Shown: positions 7,196-15,224 of the stretch, piece after piece
Layout of the letters: each line of letters opens with the position of its first letter
How positions within the stretch are numbered: position 1 is the stretch's first letter
From: DATFAS01 sp035254305
GTDB lineage: Bacteria; Bacillota; Bacilli; Aneurinibacillales; RAOX-1
NCBI GenBank assembly: GCA_035254305.1
Contig: DATFAS010000206.1
Location: 1-32,309 of the forward strand
DNA: 32,309 bases
Direction: 5' to 3'
Position numbers and translations under genes: made by a program
The notes under the pieces: model-generated
What the model saw: the letters and a program-made list of their open reading frames with translations, nothing else
Told to the model about the DNA's origin: nothing
Database searches by the model: none

Positions 7196-7224
7196 ATTTT
7201 ACTAGGTTTATTTTACCTTGTAAA
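7196..7224 (-). promoter_or_regulatory. sigma-A promoter of the diguanylate cyclase leader
   Basis: On the minus strand TTTACA (7224-7219) and TAAAAT (7201-7196) are separated by exactly 17 bp. Transcription would start near 7189, about 13 nt before the distal class II aptamer, giving a leader of about 310 nt that holds both riboswitches before the coding region. Confidence 0.7.
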
Positions 7225-7254
7225 TAATGGGTTCTGTTAAAAAATTGAAATGAT

Positions 7255-7284
7255 TTGTTACAATTTATATAGTTTAATTATACT
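7255..7284 (+). promoter_or_regulatory. candidate promoter of the Cache chemoreceptor
   Basis: TTGTTA (7255-7260) and TATACT (7279-7284) are 18 bp apart on the plus strand, a reasonable sigma-A promoter about 30 nt before the chemoreceptor start. I see no sigma-D-type motility promoter here. It diverges from the diguanylate cyclase promoter. Confidence 0.5.
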
Positions 7285-7320
7285 AAACCAATTTTCAACA
7301 TGAGAAAGGACGAGATGTAA

Positions 7321-9306
7321 GTGATGAGAGGGGAAAAGGGTCGGAAGGGAACGATTAAAACAAGATTAATAGGGAGTTTTGCCTTAATCCTCTTGGTTCC
7401 AAGTCTATTCATTGGATTTATCTCATATCAAACAGCTAAGAAGACAGTAGATGAACAATTCTCGCAAAGCGCAGCAGAAAATGTTGGTTTAATTAATGAT
7501 GTAATCAATCAAATGATTACCGATCGAATGAAAGATGTGGATTATCTATCCAATAAATTTACAAAAGAACAGTACCAAGGAAGTGAAAGCCCCCTTATTC
7601 GTGCCGAACTAAATAGTTATACCAAGCTTCATCCGGAATTAGATCTTACCTATCTAGGTACAGAGGATGGGATTATGCTGCGTTCTCCGCGGCCAGAGAA
7701 GGAAGATCCGAATTATGATCCGCGTAAACGAGAATGGTATATCGAAGCTATGAAAAATAAAGGCAATGTCATTGTAACCAGTCCATTTATTGCTGCTACA
7801 TCTAAGAAGATGGTTGTTACCGTAGCGAAGACGGTTAAGGATGGATCAGGTGTTATGGCTATTAACGTTGATTTGTCGAAATTAAGTGAGTTAACAAAAA
7901 GGGTTAAGATTGGGAATGAGGGCTACGTTCAAATTCTGGATAAAAGTAGCAAGTGGGTGGTACACCCAACCTTTGAATTGGGATCGGAGTTTAAAGGGGA
8001 TACGCGGGATCGCATGTTTGCTGCAGAGTCAGGGTCATTTTCTTATATATCAACGGATAACAGACAAAAGAAGATGACCTATAGCACGAATGAGCTAACG
8101 GGTTGGAAGGTATCAGGTACATGGTATGATTCAGAGATTAGTGTGTTAGCAAGTCCTATTTTCTATCGAACCTTTATTGTGATTGGTATTGCCTCTCTAA
8201 TAGGTGCCATCGTAATTAGCCTTATTGTTCGGTCCATTACCCGACCGCTAAATCGTTTAATTGATACTTCGCAAAAAATAAGTCAGGGTGACTTAACGGA
8301 AACGGTAGAACTGAAGAACAATGATGAGCTAGGTCAGTTAGCAACTAGCTTCAATCATATGAGCCAGTCCCTACGAACGATTCTGCGTGAGGTGAATTCA
8401 TCGGCTATGCAGCTAGCAGCATCCTCTGAAGAAATGACGGCAAGTGCAGAGCAAACGGGTAAAGCCACTGAGCAAATATCAAATGCTATTCAAGAAATGG
8501 CAACGGGTACAGAACAGCAAGTGAAAAGTGTTGAAGAGACTGCACAAACGGTTAATGAAATGGCTACAGGAGTGAGAAATATTGCGACAAGCACAGAAAA
8601 GGTAGCGGATGTAGCAATGGAAGCATTGAAACAATCCGCTGTGGGTGGGGATGCGATACAAACGGCAATTAATCAGATGAACTCGATTGGACTTACCGTC
8701 CATTCTTTATCAGAGGTGATTACAGGCTTGGGTCAACGATCTGAGGAAATTGGTCAGATACTTGAGGTAATTACTGGGATCTCTGCACAAACGAATCTAC
8801 TAGCGTTAAATGCTGCTATTGAAGCAGCACGAGCAGGGGAGCATGGTCGTGGTTTTGCGGTTGTAGCAGATGAAGTTCGTAAGCTGGCAGAACAGTCTTC
8901 CAAATCAGCGGGTGAAATCTCTCAACTTATTTCACAGATTCAAGCAGAAACCCAAAAAGCAATTGGATCTATGACTAAAGCTACGAAGGAAGTAGAATCT
9001 GGGATTGAAACTGTGAATGATGCAGGAAATTCCTTTGAACATATTCAGTGTTCTGTAGAAACCGTTGCACAACAGATTGAGGATGTATCCGCTGTTTCGC
9101 GGCAAATTGCGGCTGGAACAACGCAGGTCGTGGGGGCTATTGATTTCATTGCGAAGGTAGCGGAAGAAGCGTCAGTGGGAACCCGACAGATTTCGGCATC
9201 CTCTCAAGAGCAACTAGCTTCTATGGAAGAGATCTCCGCATCGGCACAATCACTAACTAGAATGGCTGAAGAGTTACAAAATTTAGTAGATAAGTTTAAA
9301 GGTTAG
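7321..9306 (+). CDS. methyl-accepting chemotaxis protein, Cache type (McpA/TlpA-like)
   Basis: A 661-residue receptor, the usual length of the Bacillus McpA/McpB/TlpA group. TM1 is about 16-35, followed by an extracellular double-Cache sensor of about 240 residues with the DPRKREWYIEAMKNKG segment and a VTVAKTV strand. TM2 is about 283-304 and a HAMP domain starts at SITRPLNRLIDTSQKIS. The long methylation and signalling coiled coil has its tip at about 484-525 (QTNLLALNAAIEAARAGEHG). Cache receptors of this group sense small molecules such as amino acids; the ligand cannot be read from the sequence. The start is GTG 7321 or ATG 7324 behind GAAAGGA. It is monocistronic, with its own promoter and terminator, and has no riboswitch. 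Confidence 0.95.
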   Translation: MMRGEKGRKGTIKTRLIGSFALILLVPSLFIGFISYQTAKKTVDEQFSQSAAENVGLINDVINQMITDRMKDVDYLSNKFTKEQYQGSESPLIRAELNSYTKLHPELDLTYLGTEDGIMLRSPRPEKEDPNYDPRKREWYIEAMKNKGNVIVTSPFIAATSKKMVVTVAKTVKDGSGVMAINVDLSKLSELTKRVKIGNEGYVQILDKSSKWVVHPTFELGSEFKGDTRDRMFAAESGSFSYISTDNRQKKMTYSTNELTGWKVSGTWYDSEISVLASPIFYRTFIVIGIASLIGAIVISLIVRSITRPLNRLIDTSQKISQGDLTETVELKNNDELGQLATSFNHMSQSLRTILREVNSSAMQLAASSEEMTASAEQTGKATEQISNAIQEMATGTEQQVKSVEETAQTVNEMATGVRNIATSTEKVADVAMEALKQSAVGGDAIQTAINQMNSIGLTVHSLSEVITGLGQRSEEIGQILEVITGISAQTNLLALNAAIEAARAGEHGRGFAVVADEVRKLAEQSSKSAGEISQLISQIQAETQKAIGSMTKATKEVESGIETVNDAGNSFEHIQCSVETVAQQIEDVSAVSRQIAAGTTQVVGAIDFIAKVAEEASVGTRQISASSQEQLASMEEISASAQSLTRMAEELQNLVDKFKG

Positions 9307-9328
9307 TAGCTGGTGTGCTATAGAAGGT

Positions 9329-9369
9329 AAAAAGAGCAGGAAGCTTCCCGGAAGCCTCCTGCTCTTTTG
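9329..9369. terminator. bidirectional terminator between mcp and rluF
   Basis: A long hairpin (AGAGCAGGAAGCTT / AAGCCTCCTGCTCT, one mismatch) is flanked by AAAA and TTTT. It ends the chemoreceptor transcript and can also end the converging rluF transcript. Confidence 0.85.
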
Positions 9370-9390
9370 AATTACAAATATTGAGTAAAC

Positions 9391-10095
9391 CTATTCATTC
9401 AGTTTATAATTTAAGCTTTTAAATAAGGTTTGCATTTCTTCCTTCGTTAAGTCTCGCCACGTTCCAAGCTTAAGTTTATTTAGGTGAATATTCATAATGC
9501 GGACACGCTGCAACCGAACTACTTCGTAGTCAAATTCTGAACACATTCGGCGGATTTGTCGATTAAGTCCTTGGGTTAGAATGATTCGAAATACGCGATC
9601 TGCTACTTTAGTAATGCGGCAAGGAAGTGTTTTGGTATCTAGAATCCTCACTCCACCGGCCATTCCCTTCAAGAAGGCTTGGGTTATAGGTTTATTTACG
9701 GTTACTATGTATTCTTTTTCATGTTTATTTTCTGCACGCAAAATCCTGTTTACAATATCCCCATCATTGGTGAGAAGAATTAATCCGTCAGAGTCTTTAT
9801 CTAGTCGTCCAATGGGGAAAATCCGCAAGGGATGGTTGGTAAAATCAATGATATTTCCTTTAATATGTCTTTCGGTTGTACAGGTGATTCCTACGGGCTT
9901 ATTTAGTGCAATATAGACTTTCTGTGGCCTAGCTTTAATGGGCTTGCCATTCATGCGAACATCATCGCCTACTTCCACTTGGCTCCCAAGCTCAGCTACT
10001 ACCCCGTTAATGGTTACTCTCTTTTCTGCAATCCACTTATCTACCTCGCGACGAGAAAATGTCCCTGATTCACTTATATATTTATTAATTCTCAA
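9391..10095 (-). CDS. rluF: 23S rRNA pseudouridine synthase RluF
   Basis: A 234-residue RsuA/RluB-family enzyme. An S4 RNA-binding domain (about 2-50: RINKYISESGTFSRREVDKW) precedes the catalytic domain, with NKPVGITCTTE at 65-75 and the GRLDKDSDGLILLTNDGD motif whose D99 is the catalytic aspartate. GLNRQIRRMC and VRLQRVRIMN are the other conserved strands. The pattern matches RluF rather than RluB or RsuA, including HEKEYIVTV and the RIMN ending. E. coli RluF modifies U2604 of 23S rRNA and can also act on tRNA-Tyr (established for E. coli). The start is TTG 10095 behind AAAGGGCGG. It is a single gene facing the chemoreceptor. Confidence 0.92.
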   Translation of the reverse strand: MRINKYISESGTFSRREVDKWIAEKRVTINGVVAELGSQVEVGDDVRMNGKPIKARPQKVYIALNKPVGITCTTERHIKGNIIDFTNHPLRIFPIGRLDKDSDGLILLTNDGDIVNRILRAENKHEKEYIVTVNKPITQAFLKGMAGGVRILDTKTLPCRITKVADRVFRIILTQGLNRQIRRMCSEFDYEVVRLQRVRIMNIHLNKLKLGTWRDLTKEEMQTLFKSLNYKLNE

Positions 10096-10259
10096 TGATA
10101 ATCCGCCCTTTAATTTCTCTTATATAGCTTAGGATAACAGAAATTTAGGGGGATATGCAGTAAAACGTTTGGTAACGAATAAGAGTTTAGATAAATGCAG
10201 AAACTTCCATTATGAAATGGGTATAGATTCCGTTTTCTTGAAATGGGAGGTTAGCTGCT

Positions 10260-10991
10260 GTGAAGGTATCCTTGTTTATTACGTGTCTTGCTGATGTTTT
10301 TTACCCGGGTGTTGGGAAGGATGTTGTGGAAATTCTTGAGAGATTAGGGTGTGAAATAGAGTTTCCTGCTGAGCAAACCTGCTGTGGACAGCCTGCTTAT
10401 AATACTGGTTATCATAAGGATACGAAAGAAGTGGCTAAGCATATGATTGCGACCTTTGAACATGCAGAATATGTTGTGGCTCCATCTGGATCTTGTGTAC
10501 TGATGGTGCATGAATATCCGTCTCTATTTGATAGACCTGAGGATACAGTTTGGAGAGAAAAGGCGCAGGCACTTGCAGATAAAACCTACGAATTCACTCA
10601 ATTTCTAGTGGACGTACTGAAGGTGGAGGAGATTGGGGCACAGCTACATGCCAAAGCAACACTCCATCGTTCCTGTCATATGAATCGATTGCTTGGGGTG
10701 GTTGAACCCCCAATGAAATTATTAAATCAAGTGAAAGGGCTAGAAATGATTCCCTTATCTCATAGCTATGATTGCTGTGGATTCGGAGGAACGTTCTCGG
10801 TAAAAATGGCTCCAATTTCAGAGCAGATGGTAGATGAAAAAATTCAACATATTGAGGATACAGGCGCTGATGTATTAATTGGTGCAGATTGCAGCTGTCT
10901 TATGAATATCCAGGGGCGGATGAAACGAAAGGGGAATCGCATGGATGTACTGCATATTGCTCAAGTTCTCAATCACCACAACAAGGAGTGA
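10260..10991 (+). CDS. lutA: lactate utilization protein LutA (CCG-domain Fe-S oxidoreductase)
   Basis: A 243-residue protein with the two CCG-type cysteine motifs of LutA: TCCGQPAYN (C41, C42) and DCCGFGG (C172, C173), plus the early C9. With LutB and LutC it forms the iron-sulphur complex that oxidises L-lactate to pyruvate in Bacillus (established). The start is GTG behind GGGAGG. LutB begins 5 bp after its stop, so the three genes form one operon. No lactate permease or LutR regulator lies in the window. Confidence 0.95.
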   Translation: MKVSLFITCLADVFYPGVGKDVVEILERLGCEIEFPAEQTCCGQPAYNTGYHKDTKEVAKHMIATFEHAEYVVAPSGSCVLMVHEYPSLFDRPEDTVWREKAQALADKTYEFTQFLVDVLKVEEIGAQLHAKATLHRSCHMNRLLGVVEPPMKLLNQVKGLEMIPLSHSYDCCGFGGTFSVKMAPISEQMVDEKIQHIEDTGADVLIGADCSCLMNIQGRMKRKGNRMDVLHIAQVLNHHNKE

Positions 10992-10996
10992 CATCT

Positions 10997-12421
10997 ATGA
11001 CATTACATATTGGGGAAGATAAATTCTTTATTCGTGTAGCGAAAGCCGTACAAAAGGAATATATGCGTGCAGCGGTTAAATCGGCCCAGGACCGATTGCG
11101 TGAGAGACGGTTAAAGGCAGCAGATGAACTGGGCAACTGGGAGGATTGGCGCAACCTTGGGGAAGAAATCCGCAAGCATACTCTGGAGAATTTAGATTAC
11201 TACCTCTATCAGTTGACCGAAAATGTAGAAAAGCTTGGTGGGCAGGTTTATTTTGCAGAAACAGCCGTTGAAGCCAATCAATACATACAGAGGGTTATCA
11301 GAGAGAAGAGTGCCAAAAAGGTTGTTAAAGCCAAATCAATGGTTACGGAGGAAATTAGCTTAAATCACGCATTGGAGGAAGCTGGTTGCCAGGTTGTTGA
11401 AACTGATTTAGCTGAATTTATTTTGCAAACGGATGATCATGATCCACCATCACATATTGTTGTACCTTGTCTGCACAAAAATAGAGATCAGATTAGAGAT
11501 ATATTTCATGAAAAGCTGGGATATCAGGGGACGTCTGTGCCGGAGGAAATGACGCTATTCGTTCGAAATCGTCTACGTAATGAATTTTTAACCGCTGATG
11601 TGGGGATTACAGGATGTAACTTTGCTGTTGCAGAATCAGGATCGATTTCCATTGTGGCCAATGAGGGAAACGCTAGGCTGTCAACAACTTTACCGAAAAC
11701 ACTTATTACGGTGATGGGGATGGAGAGGGTTGTTCCGACTTGGGAAGAGCTTGATATTTTGGTGAGCTTGCTCACTCGGAGTGCGGTTGGGCAACGATTA
11801 ACGAGTTATATTACTGGATTAACAGGCCCAAAAGGGCACCGAGATATCGATGGACCGGAGGAATTTCACCTAGTTATCGTGGATAATGGACGTTCAGATA
11901 TTATTGGAACGGAATTTCAAAGTACATTACATTGTATACGTTGTGCGGCTTGTATTAATGTCTGCCCGGTTTACCGGCATATCGGAGGACATGCTTATGG
12001 ATCTATTTATCCAGGGCCGATTGGAGCAGTATTAACCCCGCTTCTCGGTGGCTATGAGAAGTATAAGGAGCTTCCCTATGCTTCGAGCTTGTGTGGTGCC
12101 TGTACAGAAGCTTGTCCGGTCAAGATTCCCTTACATCATTTGTTAATCGCACATCGACGTAAAATAGTGGAGGAAGAGAAAATGGCCCCCTTCTCAGAAA
12201 GGATGGCGATGCGGGGATTTAAGTGGGTAGCCAGGTCACCGAGAATGTTTCGTATGGGAACGAAGGTGGCTCCTGTATTCATGGAACCTTTTACCCACGA
12301 AGAAACGATCACAAAGGGGCCGGGGCCAATTAAGCCATGGACTGATATTCGTGATTTTCCCCCACCAAGTAAGGAAACCTTCCACCAGTGGTTCCTAAAT
12401 CGCCCGCAAAAGGAGGAGTAA
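10997..12421 (+). CDS. lutB: lactate utilization protein LutB (Fe-S protein)
   Basis: A 474-residue protein; the Bacillus subtilis homologue is of almost the same length. An N-terminal LUD domain (about 60-300, with GCNFAVAESGSI) is followed by two ferredoxin-like clusters: CIRCAACINVC (C313, C316, C319, C323) and CGACTEACP (C366, C369, C373). It carries electrons in lactate oxidation with LutA and LutC. The frame is open 36 codons further upstream, but that part overlaps lutA out of frame. ATG 10997 has AAGGAG directly upstream and gives the family's length, so it is chosen as the start. Confidence 0.95.
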   Translation: MTLHIGEDKFFIRVAKAVQKEYMRAAVKSAQDRLRERRLKAADELGNWEDWRNLGEEIRKHTLENLDYYLYQLTENVEKLGGQVYFAETAVEANQYIQRVIREKSAKKVVKAKSMVTEEISLNHALEEAGCQVVETDLAEFILQTDDHDPPSHIVVPCLHKNRDQIRDIFHEKLGYQGTSVPEEMTLFVRNRLRNEFLTADVGITGCNFAVAESGSISIVANEGNARLSTTLPKTLITVMGMERVVPTWEELDILVSLLTRSAVGQRLTSYITGLTGPKGHRDIDGPEEFHLVIVDNGRSDIIGTEFQSTLHCIRCAACINVCPVYRHIGGHAYGSIYPGPIGAVLTPLLGGYEKYKELPYASSLCGACTEACPVKIPLHHLLIAHRRKIVEEEKMAPFSERMAMRGFKWVARSPRMFRMGTKVAPVFMEPFTHEETITKGPGPIKPWTDIRDFPPPSKETFHQWFLNRPQKEE

Positions 12422-12423
12422 CC

Positions 12424-13137
12424 ATGGCTATACAGAATCGAGAAGAATTTCTAAACCGAATTGCTCAGAAATTAGGGCGAGAAAGAAGGATGTCAGGGGT
12501 TACTCGTCCTGTGTGGAAGCATCAACCACAGAAGGATGTATATGAAGGATATTCTCAGGATCAGCTTCTTGAAGTTCTTGAGAGACATTGCCAAGCGATT
12601 CACACCCAATTTAAACGTGCAACCATGAGTAATTTAAACAGTAGGCTCTCGAAGGTTCTTGATCAGTATCAAGCGCAGACGATCATTAGAACGGGTGACC
12701 CTCGATTTATAGAGTATGGGTTAGATCGCTTCTTTCAAGAGGCCCAAGAGAAGAAGTCTCTTCAAATTCATGTTTGGAATCAAGAGGAGAGAGAAGTCAA
12801 TATTAAAGTATCGGAGAAGGCGCATGTTGGGATCACCATTAGTGATATCACTTTAGCGGAGTCGGCTACAGTTGTTCTCTTCAGCGAAGGACCTAAAGGT
12901 CGTTCAGTGAGTCTTCTGCCCACAAGCTATATTGCGATCATTCCTAAGAGCACGATTGTACCGAGATTTACACAAGCTGCTCAGGAAATCCAATGCCGTA
13001 TTGAAAGAGGAGAATCGATTGCCTCTTGCATCAACTTTATTTCTGGACCAAGTAATAGTGCGGATATTGAGATGAATCTTGTGGTAGGTGTTCATGGGCC
13101 TGTGCAAGCAACCTATATTGTTGTTGAAGATATTTAA
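12424..13137 (+). CDS. lutC: lactate utilization protein LutC
   Basis: A 237-residue LUD-domain (DUF162) protein, third subunit of the LutABC lactate oxidation system. Typical features are NREEFLNRIAQKLGRERR at the N-terminus, GITISDITLAESATVV in the middle and SGPSNSADIEMNLVVGVHGP near the C-terminus. ATG 12424 is 2 bp after the lutB stop and sits behind AAAAGGAGGAG. The frame extends 12 codons further upstream inside lutB, without a ribosome-binding site. Confidence 0.95.
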   Translation: MAIQNREEFLNRIAQKLGRERRMSGVTRPVWKHQPQKDVYEGYSQDQLLEVLERHCQAIHTQFKRATMSNLNSRLSKVLDQYQAQTIIRTGDPRFIEYGLDRFFQEAQEKKSLQIHVWNQEEREVNIKVSEKAHVGITISDITLAESATVVLFSEGPKGRSVSLLPTSYIAIIPKSTIVPRFTQAAQEIQCRIERGESIASCINFISGPSNSADIEMNLVVGVHGPVQATYIVVEDI

Positions 13138-13150
13138 CATTTGAAATGAA

Positions 13151-13203
13151 GGGGCTGTTGCAAATCGAACTGACAAGTTCATTGCGACACCCCATTTATT
13201 TTG
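13151..13203 (+). terminator. terminator of lutABC
   Basis: GGGGCTGTTGCAA (from 13151) pairs imperfectly with TTGCGACACCCC (to 13193). An inner GAACT/AGTTC stem sits inside, and TTTATTTTGTTT follows. The remaining 150 bp up to brnQ hold no clear regulatory site that I can identify. Confidence 0.65.
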
Positions 13204-13357
13204 TTTGCAAAGAAAAATGGGAATAAATACATTCTGCTATACACTCTCTAATTCGGTTGTTAAAATAGGAGTATTCTTTACTTTTTGGTGAGAACCATCG
13301 ATCTGTTCAAGTGATCCAAAAAAATTTATTTGCAAACATATTAGACAGGAGATTTAT

Positions 13358-14677
13358 ATGGGAAAGCTATCGGGAAAAGAAATTGTTTTTGTTAGTTTTA
13401 TGCTATTTTCTATGTTTTTTGGAGCAGGAAATTTAATTTTCCCCCCTTCATTAGGTGCGTCTGCAGGTGAACATCTTTGGTATGCGATGGCTGGTTTTAT
13501 TCTGTCTGCTGTGGGGCTTCCGATCCTTGGGGTCATGGCTGTTGCTCAGGCTGGAAGCTTTCAAACCTTATCAAGGCGTGTCCATCCTTCCTTTGCCATT
13601 GTTTTTCCTCTTGTTATCTATCTATCGATTGGTCCGGGATTGGCCATTCCCCGTGCAGGTAGTTTAGCCTTTGAGATGGGTGTGGGACCGTTCTTAGCAG
13701 AGGGAATGAAGGGGAATCCATTCTTTCTTTTACTATACACAGTCATCTTCTTTAGCGTAGTATATTGGTTGTGCTTGTCCCCGTCTAAATTAATAGATCG
13801 TTTCGGTAAGTTATTAACCCCACTACTTTTGACTCTTATTTTCATCATTTTTGTCAAAAGTATGATTACTCCATTAGGAACCTTTGGTGTTCCCACAGGA
13901 AATTATGCTCTTTTCCCTTCGTTCCAGGGATTTTTGGATGGATACCAAACGATGGATGCACTGGCTGCACTTATTTTTGGTATTGTAGTAGCCAATACGC
14001 TTCGTGTAAAGGGTATTGAGGATAAGAAAAGAATGTCCGTTTATATGGTTTATGCAGGGCTTGGAGCAGGTACCCTGTTAACCATTATTTATATTATCCT
14101 TGGTTTCTTTGGCGCCTCTAGCTATTCTTTAGGGAAAGCGGAGAACGGGGCACAAATATTGACTCTTGTCATGAGTCATTTGTTTGGGTCAGGTGGGGCC
14201 ATTATTCTTGGTCTTATTTTTACACTAGCTTGTTTATGCGTATCGATTGGTCTAGTGACGTCCTGTGGACAGTTTTTTCATAGTGCCTTTCCTCGTATTT
14301 CTTATAAGTCTTGGGCATTGCTTCTTTGTGTAGTAAGTATGATTATTGCCAACTTAGGGCTGACTCAGATCCTTAAGATTTCAGTTCCTGTTCTTGGTCT
14401 TATTTATCCCGTGGCGATCGTGATGATCATCTTGGCCTTGGTTGATCGCTTTGTTGGGAGGTATTCTTCCATATATACAGTAACTGTAGGATTCGTTGGG
14501 TTGTTTAGTTTGTTAGATATGGTGAATAAGACGTTTCTTGCAAATCAGTGGGATTCCACATTTCTTCACTTCCCTCTATACGCGGAAGGTGTGGGCTGGT
14601 TAGTACCTGCTGTGGTTGGTGTAGTTGCTGGATTTATGATAAGTGTGGTAAAGCCAACAAAAGTAGATCTATACTAA
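13358..14677 (+). CDS. brnQ: branched-chain amino acid transporter BrnQ (LIV-II)
   Basis: A 439-residue polytopic protein with about 12 hydrophobic segments, the LIV-II sodium- or proton-coupled carrier for leucine, isoleucine and valine. The N-terminus has the family signature FSMFFGAGNLIFPPSLG, and GPGLAIPRAGSLAFEMG follows at about 90. The start is ATG behind ACAGGAG. It appears monocistronic. No T-box or leucine-responsive leader is recognisable in the 220 bp upstream. Confidence 0.94.
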   Translation: MGKLSGKEIVFVSFMLFSMFFGAGNLIFPPSLGASAGEHLWYAMAGFILSAVGLPILGVMAVAQAGSFQTLSRRVHPSFAIVFPLVIYLSIGPGLAIPRAGSLAFEMGVGPFLAEGMKGNPFFLLLYTVIFFSVVYWLCLSPSKLIDRFGKLLTPLLLTLIFIIFVKSMITPLGTFGVPTGNYALFPSFQGFLDGYQTMDALAALIFGIVVANTLRVKGIEDKKRMSVYMVYAGLGAGTLLTIIYIILGFFGASSYSLGKAENGAQILTLVMSHLFGSGGAIILGLIFTLACLCVSIGLVTSCGQFFHSAFPRISYKSWALLLCVVSMIIANLGLTQILKISVPVLGLIYPVAIVMIILALVDRFVGRYSSIYTVTVGFVGLFSLLDMVNKTFLANQWDSTFLHFPLYAEGVGWLVPAVVGVVAGFMISVVKPTKVDLY

Positions 14678-14682
14678 TTCAT

Positions 14683-14711
14683 TTGCTTTTTTAATCTGTG
14701 AATGTTACTAT
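14683..14711 (+). promoter_or_regulatory. promoter of the cold-shock gene
   Basis: TTGCTT (14683-14688) and TACTAT (14706-14711) are 17 bp apart, with a TGn extended -10. The implied 5' UTR is about 125 nt, long for a small gene but usual for cold-shock mRNAs whose leaders refold at low temperature (established for cspA). Confidence 0.55.
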
Positions 14712-14841
14712 AGAAATAATGTTAAAAAGACATGAATATCCGAGAACGAGAATACGACCTCATGTTAATAGCTTAGGTACGGAAATGGTTGCGGTTTTTC
14801 TTTCTTTTTACCTTAATTTGTTCTTTAAGGAGGCCATTAAC

Positions 14842-15039
14842 ATGGTAGGTAAAGTAAAATGGTTTAACGCAGAAAAAGGTTTCGGTTTCATCGAAAGAGA
14901 CGGTGGAGATGACGTATTCGTTCATTTCACAGCGATCCAAGGAAACGGATTTAAGAGCCTTCAAGAAGGTGAAACGGTAGAATTTGAAATCGTTCAAGGA
15001 AACCGTGGACCTCAAGCTGCTAACGTAGTTCGCGCATAA
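14842..15039 (+). CDS. cold-shock protein, CspA/CspB family
   Basis: A 65-residue single cold-shock domain, an RNA chaperone that melts mRNA structure. KGFGFIE (RNP1) and VFVHF (RNP2) are intact and the start MVGKVKWFNAEKGFGFIE is canonical. ATG 14842 follows TTAAGGAGG by 8 bp. The frame is open upstream to 14698, but that stretch is the UTR and would add 48 residues absent from the family. The next gene encodes a DEAD-box helicase, a common functional partner in cold adaptation. Confidence 0.96.
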   Translation: MVGKVKWFNAEKGFGFIERDGGDDVFVHFTAIQGNGFKSLQEGETVEFEIVQGNRGPQAANVVRA

Positions 15040-15053
15040 CTTACTCTTAAGAT

Positions 15054-15090
15054 TAAAGGGCATCCCAGAGATGGGAATAGCCCTTTTAGT
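15054..15090 (+). terminator. terminator of the cold-shock gene
   Basis: AAAGGGC pairs with GCCCTTT around an inner TCCCA/TGGGA helix and is followed by TTT and further T-rich sequence. It begins 15 bp after the stop codon. Confidence 0.75.
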
Positions 15091-15224
15091 TTGTTTTCAT
15101 AAAGTGGCAATATTTACATGATTTTAGTATCAAGGGAAGGGCTTATCCAAACTTGAGGAATAGGGCTCTTTTTTTGGTAAAATATAATAATAGGCTTATT
15201 TAAAGTAAAGGAGACTGACCATCA

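Noticed and set aside
10155..10180. CcpA cre-like site (AAAACGTTTGG) before lutABC
   Set aside because: Only the central half matches the cre consensus; the outer positions fail on both sides.
10889..10996. In-frame upstream extension of LutB
   Set aside because: It overlaps lutA in another frame. ATG 10997 has the ribosome-binding site and gives the family length.
13151..13203. Possible insertion-sequence end (GGGGCTGTTGCA…)
   Set aside because: There is no transposase, no matching distant inverted repeat and no target duplication. It fits better as the lutABC terminator.
14698..14841. In-frame upstream extension of the cold-shock protein
   Set aside because: It adds 48 residues with no family counterpart and lies in the long 5' UTR. 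The AAGGAGG site decides ATG 14842.
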